Of a DNA stretch of 64,000 bases, positions 50,851 to 58,636 are shown in pieces. Both the position numbers and the translations under genes were made by a program. Each line of letters starts with the position of its first letter. Positions within the stretch are counted from its first letter, which is position 1. The DNA is from Sediminicola luteus (lineage in GTDB: Bacteria; Bacteroidota; Bacteroidia; Flavobacteriales; Flavobacteriaceae), in NCBI RefSeq assembly GCF_002514735.1, contig NZ_NBWU01000004.1, forward strand, positions 496,001-560,000, given 5' to 3'. The notes beneath the pieces are model-generated. The model saw only the letters and a program-made list of their open reading frames with translations, made no database searches and was not told the origin of the DNA.

Positions 50851-51324
50851 ATGATAAAATTAGACGAAACCGATGTACGCCTGTTGGCACTTTTACAAGA
50901 AGATTGCAAAAAAACCACCAAGGCCTATGCCTTGGCTTTGGGTTTGAGTGCCACAGCTGTTTACGAGCGTATTAAACGTCTCGAACGCAGCGGTACCATT
51001 ACCCACTATGCCGCTTTATTGGATAAGGAGATGGTAGGCAAATCGTTTGTGGCTTTTTGCCATGTAAAATTGGTTCAGCACGCCAAAGACTATGTTCGGC
51101 TTTTTGAACGTAAGGTTTTGGAATTGGAAGAGGTGGCCGAATGTTACCATATTAGTGGCGACTACGATTACATCTTAAAGATTTTGGTGGCCGACATGCC
51201 CCAATACCGCGATTTTATGGTCACCAAACTAACCGCCATTGACCATATTGGAAGCACACATAGTTCCTTTGTAATCAGTGCTGTAAAGCATACGACGGCC
51301 ATTCCGGTAGTACCGAATAAATAA
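50851..51324 (+). CDS. Lrp/AsnC-family transcriptional regulator
   Basis: 157 aa. N-terminal winged helix (DETDVRLLALLQEDCKKTTKAYALALGLSATAVYERIKRLERSGTI, key residues AV.ERI.RLE..G.I) and C-terminal RAM domain (AFCHVKL, ECYHISGDYDYILKI with the GDYDY effector motif). It usually senses an amino acid. The divergent position suggests it controls the methionine gamma-lyase-type gene. Confidence 0.93.
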   Translation: MIKLDETDVRLLALLQEDCKKTTKAYALALGLSATAVYERIKRLERSGTITHYAALLDKEMVGKSFVAFCHVKLVQHAKDYVRLFERKVLELEEVAECYHISGDYDYILKILVADMPQYRDFMVTKLTAIDHIGSTHSSFVISAVKHTTAIPVVPNK

Positions 51325-51417
51325 CTGTACAAACCCGCCCATCGGTTAGCCAAGTTGAAATGGAACATTGGATAATTTCTAATTGATAAATGGTACTTCT
51401 ATAAAGCAAAATAGTAG

Positions 51418-51425
51418 TAATTTTG
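51418..51425 (+). promoter_or_regulatory. Candidate -7 box TAATTTTG for lpdA
   Basis: Exact TAnnTTTG match 23 bases before the lpdA ATG (51449), giving a leader of about 20 nt. No TTG at 19-20 bases upstream. It argues against the alternative upstream start at 51383. Confidence 0.55.
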
Positions 51426-51448
51426 TAGGCAGTTTTAAAATCAAGAAT

Positions 51449-52855
51449 ATGGACTCATATGATGTTGTTGTTATCGGCTCGGGCCCGGGAGGCTATGTAG
51501 CGGCTATCCGTTGCGCACAATTGGGCATGAAAACAGCTATAATCGAAAAATACCCTACACTTGGGGGCACCTGCTTAAACGTAGGATGTATTCCGTCTAA
51601 AGCCTTATTGGATTCTTCGCACCATTATGAAGATGCCGTAAAACATTTCGGCACCCACGGTATTGATATCGATGGGGAGGTAAAGGTGAACATGGAGCAA
51701 ATGATCGCCCGTAAGGCTCAAGTGGTAGAGCAGAACACCAAGGGTATTGAGTTCTTGATGGACAAAAACAACATTACCGTTTTACAAGGTGTAGGGAGTT
51801 TTAAAGATGCCACCCATATCAACGTAACCGATTCTGAAGGAAATGTGACTACGGTCGAAGCCAAAAAGACCATAATCGCTACAGGATCTAAACCAGCGAG
51901 TCTGCCATTTATAGAATTGGACAAAGAACGTATCATTACTTCTACCGAGGCCTTGAAACTTTCTGAAGTGCCCAAGCATATGATCGTTATTGGTGGCGGT
52001 GTTATCGGGTTGGAACTGGGTCAGGTGTACAAACGCCTAGGCGCCCAAGTGACCGTGGTTGAGTATATGGATACTATTCTTCCTGGAATGGATAAAAGCC
52101 TTTCCAAGGAATTGACCAAGGTATTGAAGAAGCAAAAAGTAAAGTTCGCCCTATCGCATAAGGTGAAATCTGTAACCCGTAATGGGGATGAAGTAACCAT
52201 TTTGGCCGACGATAAAAAAGGCCAGGAAGTAAGCTTTAGCGGAGATTACGTTTTAGTGGCCGTAGGACGCCGCCCGTATACAGACGGACTGAATCTGGAA
52301 GCCGCCGGTGTAAAGATGGATGAACGAGGTCGTGTAGAAGTAGACAATCATTTAAAGACCAATGTAGATAATATCTATGCCATTGGCGATGTGGTAAAAG
52401 GAGCCATGTTGGCCCATAAAGCTGAAGAAGAAGGGGTAATGGTAGCCGAGTTGATGGCCGGACAAAAACCCCATATCGATTACAATTTGATTCCAGGAGT
52501 AGTATATACTTGGCCCGAAGTTGCCGCTGTAGGAAAAACCGAAGAGCAGTTAAAAGAAGCCGGGGTAGCCTATAAAGTGGGACAATTCCCGATGCGCGCC
52601 TTGGGTAGATCCAGAGCCAGTATGGATACCGATGGATTCGTTAAAATCTTGGCCGATGAAAAAACCGACGAAGTTTTGGGCGTACATATGGTTGGTGCCC
52701 GTGTAGCCGATTTGATCGCCGAAGCTGTAACCGCCATGGAGTTCAGGGCCTCTGCTGAAGATATCTCACGTATGAGCCATGCCCACCCTACCTATGCCGA
52801 AGCCGTTAAGGAAGCCGCCTTGGCCGCTACCGATAACAGGCCTATTCATATGTAG
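51449..52855 (+). CDS. lpdA: Dihydrolipoyl dehydrogenase (E3)
   Basis: 468 aa from the ATG at 51449. FAD site VIGSGPGGYVAAIRCAQLG, redox-active GGTCLNVGCIPSKALL, NAD site VIGGGVIGLELG, and the C-terminal catalytic His in HAHPTYAEAVKEA. It reoxidises lipoyl groups of pyruvate, 2-oxoglutarate or branched-chain dehydrogenase complexes or of glycine cleavage. None of those complexes is encoded here. A strong terminator follows. Confidence 0.97.
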   Translation: MDSYDVVVIGSGPGGYVAAIRCAQLGMKTAIIEKYPTLGGTCLNVGCIPSKALLDSSHHYEDAVKHFGTHGIDIDGEVKVNMEQMIARKAQVVEQNTKGIEFLMDKNNITVLQGVGSFKDATHINVTDSEGNVTTVEAKKTIIATGSKPASLPFIELDKERIITSTEALKLSEVPKHMIVIGGGVIGLELGQVYKRLGAQVTVVEYMDTILPGMDKSLSKELTKVLKKQKVKFALSHKVKSVTRNGDEVTILADDKKGQEVSFSGDYVLVAVGRRPYTDGLNLEAAGVKMDERGRVEVDNHLKTNVDNIYAIGDVVKGAMLAHKAEEEGVMVAELMAGQKPHIDYNLIPGVVYTWPEVAAVGKTEEQLKEAGVAYKVGQFPMRALGRSRASMDTDGFVKILADEKTDEVLGVHMVGARVADLIAEAVTAMEFRASAEDISRMSHAHPTYAEAVKEAALAATDNRPIHM

Positions 52856-52878
52856 TGCATAACTAACAAGGAGCTTAT

Positions 52879-52913
52879 AAAAGCCGTTTCAATCGCGATT
52901 GGAACGGCTTTTT
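52879..52913 (+). terminator. Terminator after lpdA
   Basis: A long stem of about 16 bp (AAAAGCCGTTTCAATC with GATTGGAACGGCTTTT, one G-T pair) followed by a short T run. It lies 24 bases after the stop at 52855 and just before the convergent DUF5615 gene end (52923). Confidence 0.85.
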
Positions 52914-52922
52914 AATTTAAAA

Positions 52923-53246
52923 TCAATCAACAACATGTACTCCTGGAGCCACTCTCCTACGAATAATTCGCTCAACTTTTTCAACAAGCGGAACAAGGGA
53001 TGTATATCTAGCATTTTTAACGTTAAAGACAATTAGGCTCATTTGAAAAGACTCCAAATGTTGTTGACCGCCCATATTCTTATCCAAAGAAATCAGAATT
53101 TTGAGGTCATTTTTTCGCATCCGATTTAATAACTCCCCGTTTTTTACCCCCGTCCATCCCATCTCGGGGACCGTATTCACTTCAAAATCGGGACTAAAGC
53201 GATATTTTAACTTTCTGGGAACATTTTCGTCAAGCAGCAGTTTCAT
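52923..53246 (-). CDS. DUF5615 PIN-like toxin
   Basis: 107 aa from the ATG at 53246, which overlaps the antitoxin stop by 17 bases. Starts LLLDENVPRKLKYRF, with acidic residues at the beginning of the PIN-like fold, then KILISLDKNMGGQQH. DUF5615 members are nearly always paired with DUF433 and are considered the toxin of a VapBC-like pair, probably an RNase. Function is by family context. Confidence 0.85.
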   Translation of the reverse strand: MKLLLDENVPRKLKYRFSPDFEVNTVPEMGWTGVKNGELLNRMRKNDLKILISLDKNMGGQQHLESFQMSLIVFNVKNARYTSLVPLVEKVERIIRRRVAPGVHVVD

Positions 53247-53475
53247 TATTTGACGGATTTTCGGACAGATAAACACCCAATAACTCTAACACACTTTGGA
53301 CCGAAGTCTTATCCACGGTAGGGTAGTTCTCCAAAAAGTCTTCAATGGTATCTCCACCCAACAAATAGTCGAATAATATCTTTAAAGGAACCCTAGTACC
53401 CTTAAATACTCGAGCACCCCCTAATACCTCCGACGAAGAAGACACATATTTATCTAAAGCAAGTTTTAAATCCAT
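53230..53475 (-). CDS. DUF433 antitoxin
   Basis: 81 aa. VLGGARVFKGTRVPLKILFDYLLGGDTIEDFLENYPTV contains the DUF433 helix-turn-helix-like motif (key residues GTR.P...I...L..G.....F...YP). It precedes and overlaps the DUF5615 gene, the usual antitoxin-first order. Confidence 0.88.
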   Translation of the reverse strand: MDLKLALDKYVSSSSEVLGGARVFKGTRVPLKILFDYLLGGDTIEDFLENYPTVDKTSVQSVLELLGVYLSENPSNNETAA

Positions 53476-53504
53476 ATAACCAATTTGGTTTTAAGTAAAC
53501 CACT

Positions 53505-53560
53505 CCATTGCAAGCACACGAGGCATCCAGATGAAATAAGATTTTTATTTCGACGCAAGC
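53505..53560. repeat. Small repeat-like stretch between toxin pair and acyltransferase
   Basis: GCAAGCACACGAGG and GCAAGCCTCGAGG are two similar units on either side of the perfect hairpin GAAATAA (53533-53539) / TTATTTC (53545-53551). Such GCAAGC-CGAGG units occur as dispersed repeats in related genomes. The remainder of the gap up to 53656 shows nothing. Confidence 0.4.
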
Positions 53561-53656
53561 CTCGAGGTTTTAAACCCTTTGGCGGTGTCAATAAATATAC
53601 GAATATGCCGCTAATTAACTTAAGATCAAGAAAGGAATACCATGTGAAATTGCGAG

Positions 53657-54859
53657 TTATTTCACCGGTCGCAACAAACGATGGATAAAGAAACGTACCC
53701 TAACGGAGAGTACTCGTAGCCCGTATAAAGCCAAAGGCAGGTATTTCTGTGCAGTTGTTTTGATAAACACCCAAAAGCCCTTGATTTCGGTTTTGACCCG
53801 TACTTTATGGGCCTCATAACGTAAAGACAACCAAACACAACCCCCCATAAATAGTAGGGCGCCCGGAATTACCCATTGGGGCGACAAGCTATGATGTAAA
53901 TAACGATAAAGCCCCATACCCGTAAAACTACCGTAGAGGATGATAAAGTGAATCACGTAGATTGATAAGGTACTCTGCCCAATTTTCAACACCAAGGGTT
54001 GCGCCATCCATTTTCTGAATAACATAAAAATGGCGAATACTAAGAAAACATCGCCCAACCGAATAAATAGATAATTGTTTTGTTGAATGGCCTCAAACAA
54101 GGTGATTCCTGTTTGGGTGCTGAGCCATAAAAAGAAATCCGAGGACCAAAATATAAGTCCGCTGCCAACCAATAAACTACTAGTAATGGTTATCGGATAA
54201 AAATAAGGGACAGCCTTAAATCGCTTAAAGATCATAGCAAGGGCACCCCCTATTGCCGCATAGCCGAACCACGGGATAATGGTAAACACCGAACCATTGG
54301 CCTTGGTCAGGTAATTGGCCAGACCTACGGGTAACCATTCAAACCCCCATGTTTTATACATAGGTTCAAAAACGAACAAGAGTACACCAATTGCCGCCAA
54401 CACCAAAGGAAACCCCCTCGTTCGCTTGGCCGTAGCCAAATACACCCCCACGATACCCAATAAAGATAGCCCTATGCAATGCAGTACATCTACCAAATAA
54501 AAGGAATCGTAGAAACGAAAAGAGAGTAGCCCCCAAAGATTGGTTCGCAATAAATACCCAATAAACAGCAATTCCAATCCGCGTTTCAGGCCCTTTTTCA
54601 CCCTCGGGTTCTGCCATCCGGTTTGAGGCACACGAATTAGTAAATAGGTAAAGATAAATCCGGATACGGTAAAGAAAACCGGGGCGGTAATACCTCGAAA
54701 ATACTTCCAAACGGAATACAGTACGACCGAATCGTCACGAAAGGCATTATCCAACAGCCCATCGATAAAATGCCCTTGGAGCATCATTAAAATGGCCCAA
54801 GCCCGCATAGCATCGATAAAAAACAACCGATTCGACTTCATTTGTTTGTTAATACCCAT
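53657..54859 (-). CDS. Membrane acyltransferase, DUF1624/HGSNAT-like
   Basis: 400 aa from the ATG at 54859 (54841 is as good; 54907 adds a polar leader). About ten membrane helices. Early FFIDAMRAWAILMMLQGHFIDG, with the R.....L..GHF His, and later GYAAIGGALAMIF, VLKIGQSTLSIYVIHFIILYG, match the DUF1624 / heparan-glucosaminide N-acetyltransferase clan, which moves acetyl groups across the membrane onto sugars. Substrate unknown. Standing alone, divergent from pabB. Confidence 0.8.
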   Translation of the reverse strand: MGINKQMKSNRLFFIDAMRAWAILMMLQGHFIDGLLDNAFRDDSVVLYSVWKYFRGITAPVFFTVSGFIFTYLLIRVPQTGWQNPRVKKGLKRGLELLFIGYLLRTNLWGLLSFRFYDSFYLVDVLHCIGLSLLGIVGVYLATAKRTRGFPLVLAAIGVLLFVFEPMYKTWGFEWLPVGLANYLTKANGSVFTIIPWFGYAAIGGALAMIFKRFKAVPYFYPITITSSLLVGSGLIFWSSDFFLWLSTQTGITLFEAIQQNNYLFIRLGDVFLVFAIFMLFRKWMAQPLVLKIGQSTLSIYVIHFIILYGSFTGMGLYRYLHHSLSPQWVIPGALLFMGGCVWLSLRYEAHKVRVKTEIKGFWVFIKTTAQKYLPLALYGLRVLSVRVRFFIHRLLRPVK

Positions 54860-55036
54860 ATTTTTTAGCCCGTTGACACTCAATACCTTCGCATGGGAAC
54901 GCTGCAAAATTAGATAAATTACTGGCCTTTAGCTTTTATTTGCCTTAATTTCGTTCAATAACCTACATACTATACGTAGCAAATAAAGGTTTTGGTCTTA
55001 TTCTTGTAGGACAGGCATTAAAAATCGATTGGTTCA

Positions 55037-56338
55037 TTGAGGACACCCATTACTTTCCCTATTCCCGAAAATAGCCCCATAAAACAGCAATTGTTGCAGT
55101 GGGGCCAGCAATTCGTAGATTGCTGCTGGTTGGATAGTAACGAGCACCCAGATCCCTATGGCAATTTTGAAGCTATATTGGCCGTAGGTACCCAAAGTAG
55201 GCTAGTAGCCCAGGATCGATTGGGATTCAAAGCCTTCGAAAACTACAGGAACCGAGAAAACGATTGGATTTTTGGTTATCTAAGCTACGACCTAAAAAAT
55301 GGTCTCGAGAATTTAGAATCCGAGAATAGGGACCATATGGAGTTTCCTGCTCTTTACTTTTTTCGCCCCGAGAAAGTAATCCTTCTGGAGAAAGATAAAT
55401 TGGTTTTCCAATATCCGGAAGCCATGGCGGCTGAAGCCCAACATGATTATGAAGCTATTTGCGGACTTCAACTATCTACACAGATAAAAAATCATAGCCC
55501 AATCGACATAAAGGCCGGCATGTCAAAAGAGGCCTATTTGGCCAAGTGCCAACAGCTTTTGGAACACATTCATCGGGGCGATGTGTATGAAATCAATTTT
55601 TGCCAGGAATTCTACGCCAGCAAGACTAAAATCGATCCGCTGGCCCTATTCACCGAAATGAATACCCGCTTACAGCCACCTTTTGCCACCTTTTTAAAAA
55701 TGGGGGACCGCTATGTACTTTCGGCTTCACCAGAGCGTTTTTTAAATCGTAAAGGCAATACACTCATATCCCAACCTATTAAGGGCACGGCCAAAAGACA
55801 TTTTGACGATCCTGTACAAGATGAAAGAGCCAAGGTTGAATTGGAGAACAGTGAAAAAGAACGGGCCGAAAACATTATGATCGTTGATTTGGTGCGGAAC
55901 GACCTCTCCAAAGTCGCTACAAAAGGGAGTGTAAAAGTACCGGAATTGTGCCGGGTATACCCCTACGAACAAGTACACCAAATGGTATCTACGGTAAGTG
56001 CTAAAATCCCTAGCCAAAGTTCTCCGATAGCCTTGATCAAGGCTGCTTTTCCGATGGGCAGCATGACCGGAGCCCCAAAAATTTCGGCCATGGAACTCAT
56101 AGAACGTTATGAAACCCATAAAAGAGGGGTGTATAGCGGGAGTGTAGGTTATATAGACCCCCAGGGCGATTTCGACTTCAATGTAATCATACGCACCCTA
56201 CTGTACGATAAAAAGTCAAAAAAGGTATCCCTATCGGTGGGTAGTGCCCTCACCGCTTTGGCCCGGCCCGAGGCCGAATACGATGAGTGTTTGCTAAAGG
56301 CCCAAGCTTTGATCCAATTGCTAGAGGCTACGGATTGA
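55037..56338 (+). CDS. pabB: Aminodeoxychorismate synthase component I (PabB)
   Basis: 433 aa from a TTG. Chorismate-binding domain: YEINFCQEFYA, LSASPERFL, QPIKGTAKR (PIKGT with the pabB-type lysine), ENSEKERAENIMIVDLVRNDLSKVA, FPMGSMTGAPKISAMELIERYE and DFNVIIRTLLY. It makes 4-amino-4-deoxychorismate for folate. Neither the glutaminase PabA nor PabC lies in the window. It leads the rightward group with an alpha/beta hydrolase and tilS. Confidence 0.9.
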   Translation: MRTPITFPIPENSPIKQQLLQWGQQFVDCCWLDSNEHPDPYGNFEAILAVGTQSRLVAQDRLGFKAFENYRNRENDWIFGYLSYDLKNGLENLESENRDHMEFPALYFFRPEKVILLEKDKLVFQYPEAMAAEAQHDYEAICGLQLSTQIKNHSPIDIKAGMSKEAYLAKCQQLLEHIHRGDVYEINFCQEFYASKTKIDPLALFTEMNTRLQPPFATFLKMGDRYVLSASPERFLNRKGNTLISQPIKGTAKRHFDDPVQDERAKVELENSEKERAENIMIVDLVRNDLSKVATKGSVKVPELCRVYPYEQVHQMVSTVSAKIPSQSSPIALIKAAFPMGSMTGAPKISAMELIERYETHKRGVYSGSVGYIDPQGDFDFNVIIRTLLYDKKSKKVSLSVGSALTALARPEAEYDECLLKAQALIQLLEATD

Positions 56339-56369
56339 TATCTGCATTTCACAGCCCGCCTGAAAAACC

Positions 56370-56377
56370 TATATTTG
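56370..56377 (+). promoter_or_regulatory. Box TATATTTG directly before the hydrolase ATG
   Basis: Exact TAnnTTTG match ending three bases before the ATG at 56381, with TTTC at 56347-56350 and a spacer of exactly 19 bases. If used, the RNA would begin at or within a base or two of the start codon (leaderless). Confidence 0.5.
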
Positions 56378-56380
56378 GAC

Positions 56381-57202
56381 ATGGACCCATCTTTTACGCA
56401 CCCTTTCCGCAATTTTTCAATCCACTGTCGTTATTTTCCCACCGAATCGCCCAAGGCCATGGTTGTTTTGGTACACGGTATGGGCGAACATCTCGAACGG
56501 TATAGTCGGTCGGTAATTCCAATCCTAAACCAATACGGTGTCTCTGTACTGGCCTATGACAACATAGGACATGGCCAAAGTTCAGGTAAACGCGGGCACT
56601 GCCCAAGTTATGCGGCCTTGCAAGACCTTTTGGGCGAAATAATAAGTTTGGCCAAAACGGAAGCCCTCCAATTGCCCTTGTTGTTATATGGCCATAGTAT
56701 GGGCGGCAACCTGGTATTGAACTATGGATTACGAACCGGAAATATAGATGGCATAATCGCTTCGAGTCCGTATTTGCGTTTGGCCTTTGAACCCCCAAAA
56801 TGGAAAATGGGACTAGGCAGGTTCTTACTGGGCATTTTACCCGGAATAACCCTTCCTACGGGGCTAGACCCCAATGCCATCAGTCAGCAAGCCACCGAAG
56901 TGGCCGCTTACAATAACGACCCTTTAATCCATGATAAGGTGAGTCCGATGTTCTCCTTCCCAATTATGGAAGCCGGGGAATGGGCCATTAATGAAGCCCA
57001 AAACCTAAAAACCCCTACCCTATTGATCCACGGTACGGCCGATGCCCTAATCGATTACAAGGCTACGGAAGCCTTTCATGCGAACTGCAACGCTTCTACC
57101 CTGCATCTTATAGATAAGGGATACCACGAATTGCATCACGACCTGAACCGGGTACAATTCCTAAAACTTATTGGTGATTGGTTGAAAACAAGGCTTTCTT
57201 AA
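56381..57202 (+). CDS. Alpha/beta hydrolase, monoacylglycerol lipase-like
   Basis: 273 aa from the ATG at 56381 (a TTG two codons earlier is less likely). VVLVHGMGEHLERY oxyanion loop, DNIGHGQSSGKRG, nucleophile YGHSMGG, Asp in LIHGTADALID and His in KGYHELHHD complete a lipase triad, in the serine aminopeptidase S33 / monoglyceride lipase group. No signal peptide, so cytoplasmic lipid turnover is expected. Lies 42 bases after pabB. Confidence 0.9.
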   Translation: MDPSFTHPFRNFSIHCRYFPTESPKAMVVLVHGMGEHLERYSRSVIPILNQYGVSVLAYDNIGHGQSSGKRGHCPSYAALQDLLGEIISLAKTEALQLPLLLYGHSMGGNLVLNYGLRTGNIDGIIASSPYLRLAFEPPKWKMGLGRFLLGILPGITLPTGLDPNAISQQATEVAAYNNDPLIHDKVSPMFSFPIMEAGEWAINEAQNLKTPTLLIHGTADALIDYKATEAFHANCNASTLHLIDKGYHELHHDLNRVQFLKLIGDWLKTRLS

Positions 57203-57245
57203 CCATTTTTAACAATCGGAAGGCGGCAAAAGCTAGTGAACCCCT

Positions 57246-57253
57246 TATTTTTG
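57246..57253 (+). promoter_or_regulatory. Box TATTTTTG just before tilS GTG
   Basis: Exact TAnnTTTG match ending four bases before the GTG at 57258. As with the hydrolase gene, transcription from it would give no or almost no leader. Confidence 0.45.
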
Positions 57254-57257
57254 TGAG

Positions 57258-58565
57258 GTGCTGCCCGAGTTCAAAGAACATATTGAAAGCCATTTTCCAG
57301 AAATCCTAAGTCACCCTACCATGGTTGCCATCAGTGGGGGCATGGATAGTGTGGTACTCACCCACTTGTTGATCCAACTCGATATAAAACCCAGCTTGGC
57401 CCATTGTAACTTTCAATTACGGGGAGAAGAAAGTGATGCCGATGCTGAATTCGTATCGGAACTGGCCGAAAAATGGAATCTACAGCTATACTCAAAAACA
57501 TTTGAAACCAAACAAATAAAGGCGGAAAACCGTGGATCTACCCAAATGATAGCCCGTGATCTGCGTTACCACTGGTTTAACGAACTAATCGATCAGGGAA
57601 AATCCACATACCTGCTTACGGCCCATCATCTAGACGACAATATCGAGACCTTTTTGATCCATCTAAGCCGTGGTACAGGAATCCAAGGATTACTTGGCAT
57701 ACCCGAACGTAACCACCCTATTTTAAGACCCTTACTCCCTTTTAGCCGCGAAGAAATTTTAAGGTACGCCAAAAACAATCAATTGGCATGGCGCGAAGAT
57801 TCAAGTAATGCATCCGATGATTACCTACGTAACCGGATCAGGCATCATATTAGTCCGCAATTAAAGGAACTGCACCCTAGTTTCGATCCCAATTTTAACC
57901 GGACTATACGGCAACTGACCCAGGAAAAACAACTGGCCCAAATAGAAATTGACCGAGCTCGCGCTAGTTGTTTTACCAGTGATGGCGACGGTTATAAAAT
58001 CGAAATCGAAAAGCTGCAAGCCTTAACCCCATTGGCGGCCTATCTCTATCATTTCTTTGAGCCCTTCGGATTCAGTCAATTCGGGGCAATAGAAAAAATG
58101 CTCAATGGCCTATCGGGAAAGGAAATCCGTTCCCACAGCCATCGGCTAATAAAAGACAGAACCCACTTGCTATTGCATCCACTGGAAACAATCGATAAAA
58201 CTTGTTATGAAATCGAGGCGGGAACGACACATTTACAACATCCTATTGGCTTGCAATTTGAAAAAGTGGATCAAATGAAGGAAAAACAAGCTGGGGTGTT
58301 ATATATTGATGCCGATTGCTTGCAATATCCGTTGACCTTACGTAAAAAAAAGGAAGGTGACGTTTTTTATCCGCAAGGTATGCGGGGTAAAAAGAAATTA
58401 TCGAAGTATTTCAAAGATGAGAAAATGGACACGCTAACCAAAGAAAACCAATGGTTGCTGTGTTCCCAAGATCAAATCGTTTGGGTAGTAGGTAAACGGG
58501 GCGATGAACGCTTTAAGATTACCCCAACCACCCAAAATATTATTAAAGTAACGCTGAAAACCTAA
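57258..58565 (+). CDS. tilS: tRNA(Ile)-lysidine synthetase
   Basis: 435 aa, GTG start. ATP pyrophosphatase loop AISGGMDS (SGGMDS), HCNFQLRGEESDADAEFV, TAHHLDDNIETFLIHLSRG and REDSSNASDDYLRNRIRH are TilS hallmarks; the C-terminal 100 residues form the TilS C-domain. It changes C34 of the CAU anticodon tRNA to lysidine, making it read AUA. Essential in most bacteria. Confidence 0.96.
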   Translation: MLPEFKEHIESHFPEILSHPTMVAISGGMDSVVLTHLLIQLDIKPSLAHCNFQLRGEESDADAEFVSELAEKWNLQLYSKTFETKQIKAENRGSTQMIARDLRYHWFNELIDQGKSTYLLTAHHLDDNIETFLIHLSRGTGIQGLLGIPERNHPILRPLLPFSREEILRYAKNNQLAWREDSSNASDDYLRNRIRHHISPQLKELHPSFDPNFNRTIRQLTQEKQLAQIEIDRARASCFTSDGDGYKIEIEKLQALTPLAAYLYHFFEPFGFSQFGAIEKMLNGLSGKEIRSHSHRLIKDRTHLLLHPLETIDKTCYEIEAGTTHLQHPIGLQFEKVDQMKEKQAGVLYIDADCLQYPLTLRKKKEGDVFYPQGMRGKKKLSKYFKDEKMDTLTKENQWLLCSQDQIVWVVGKRGDERFKITPTTQNIIKVTLKT

Positions 58566-58636
58566 ACCCGAAAATGGGTGGGTACGGTAAAACCAAGTCA
58601 AGCGCTGGCCAAGGCGCACCTTTAGATTAGAATTAG

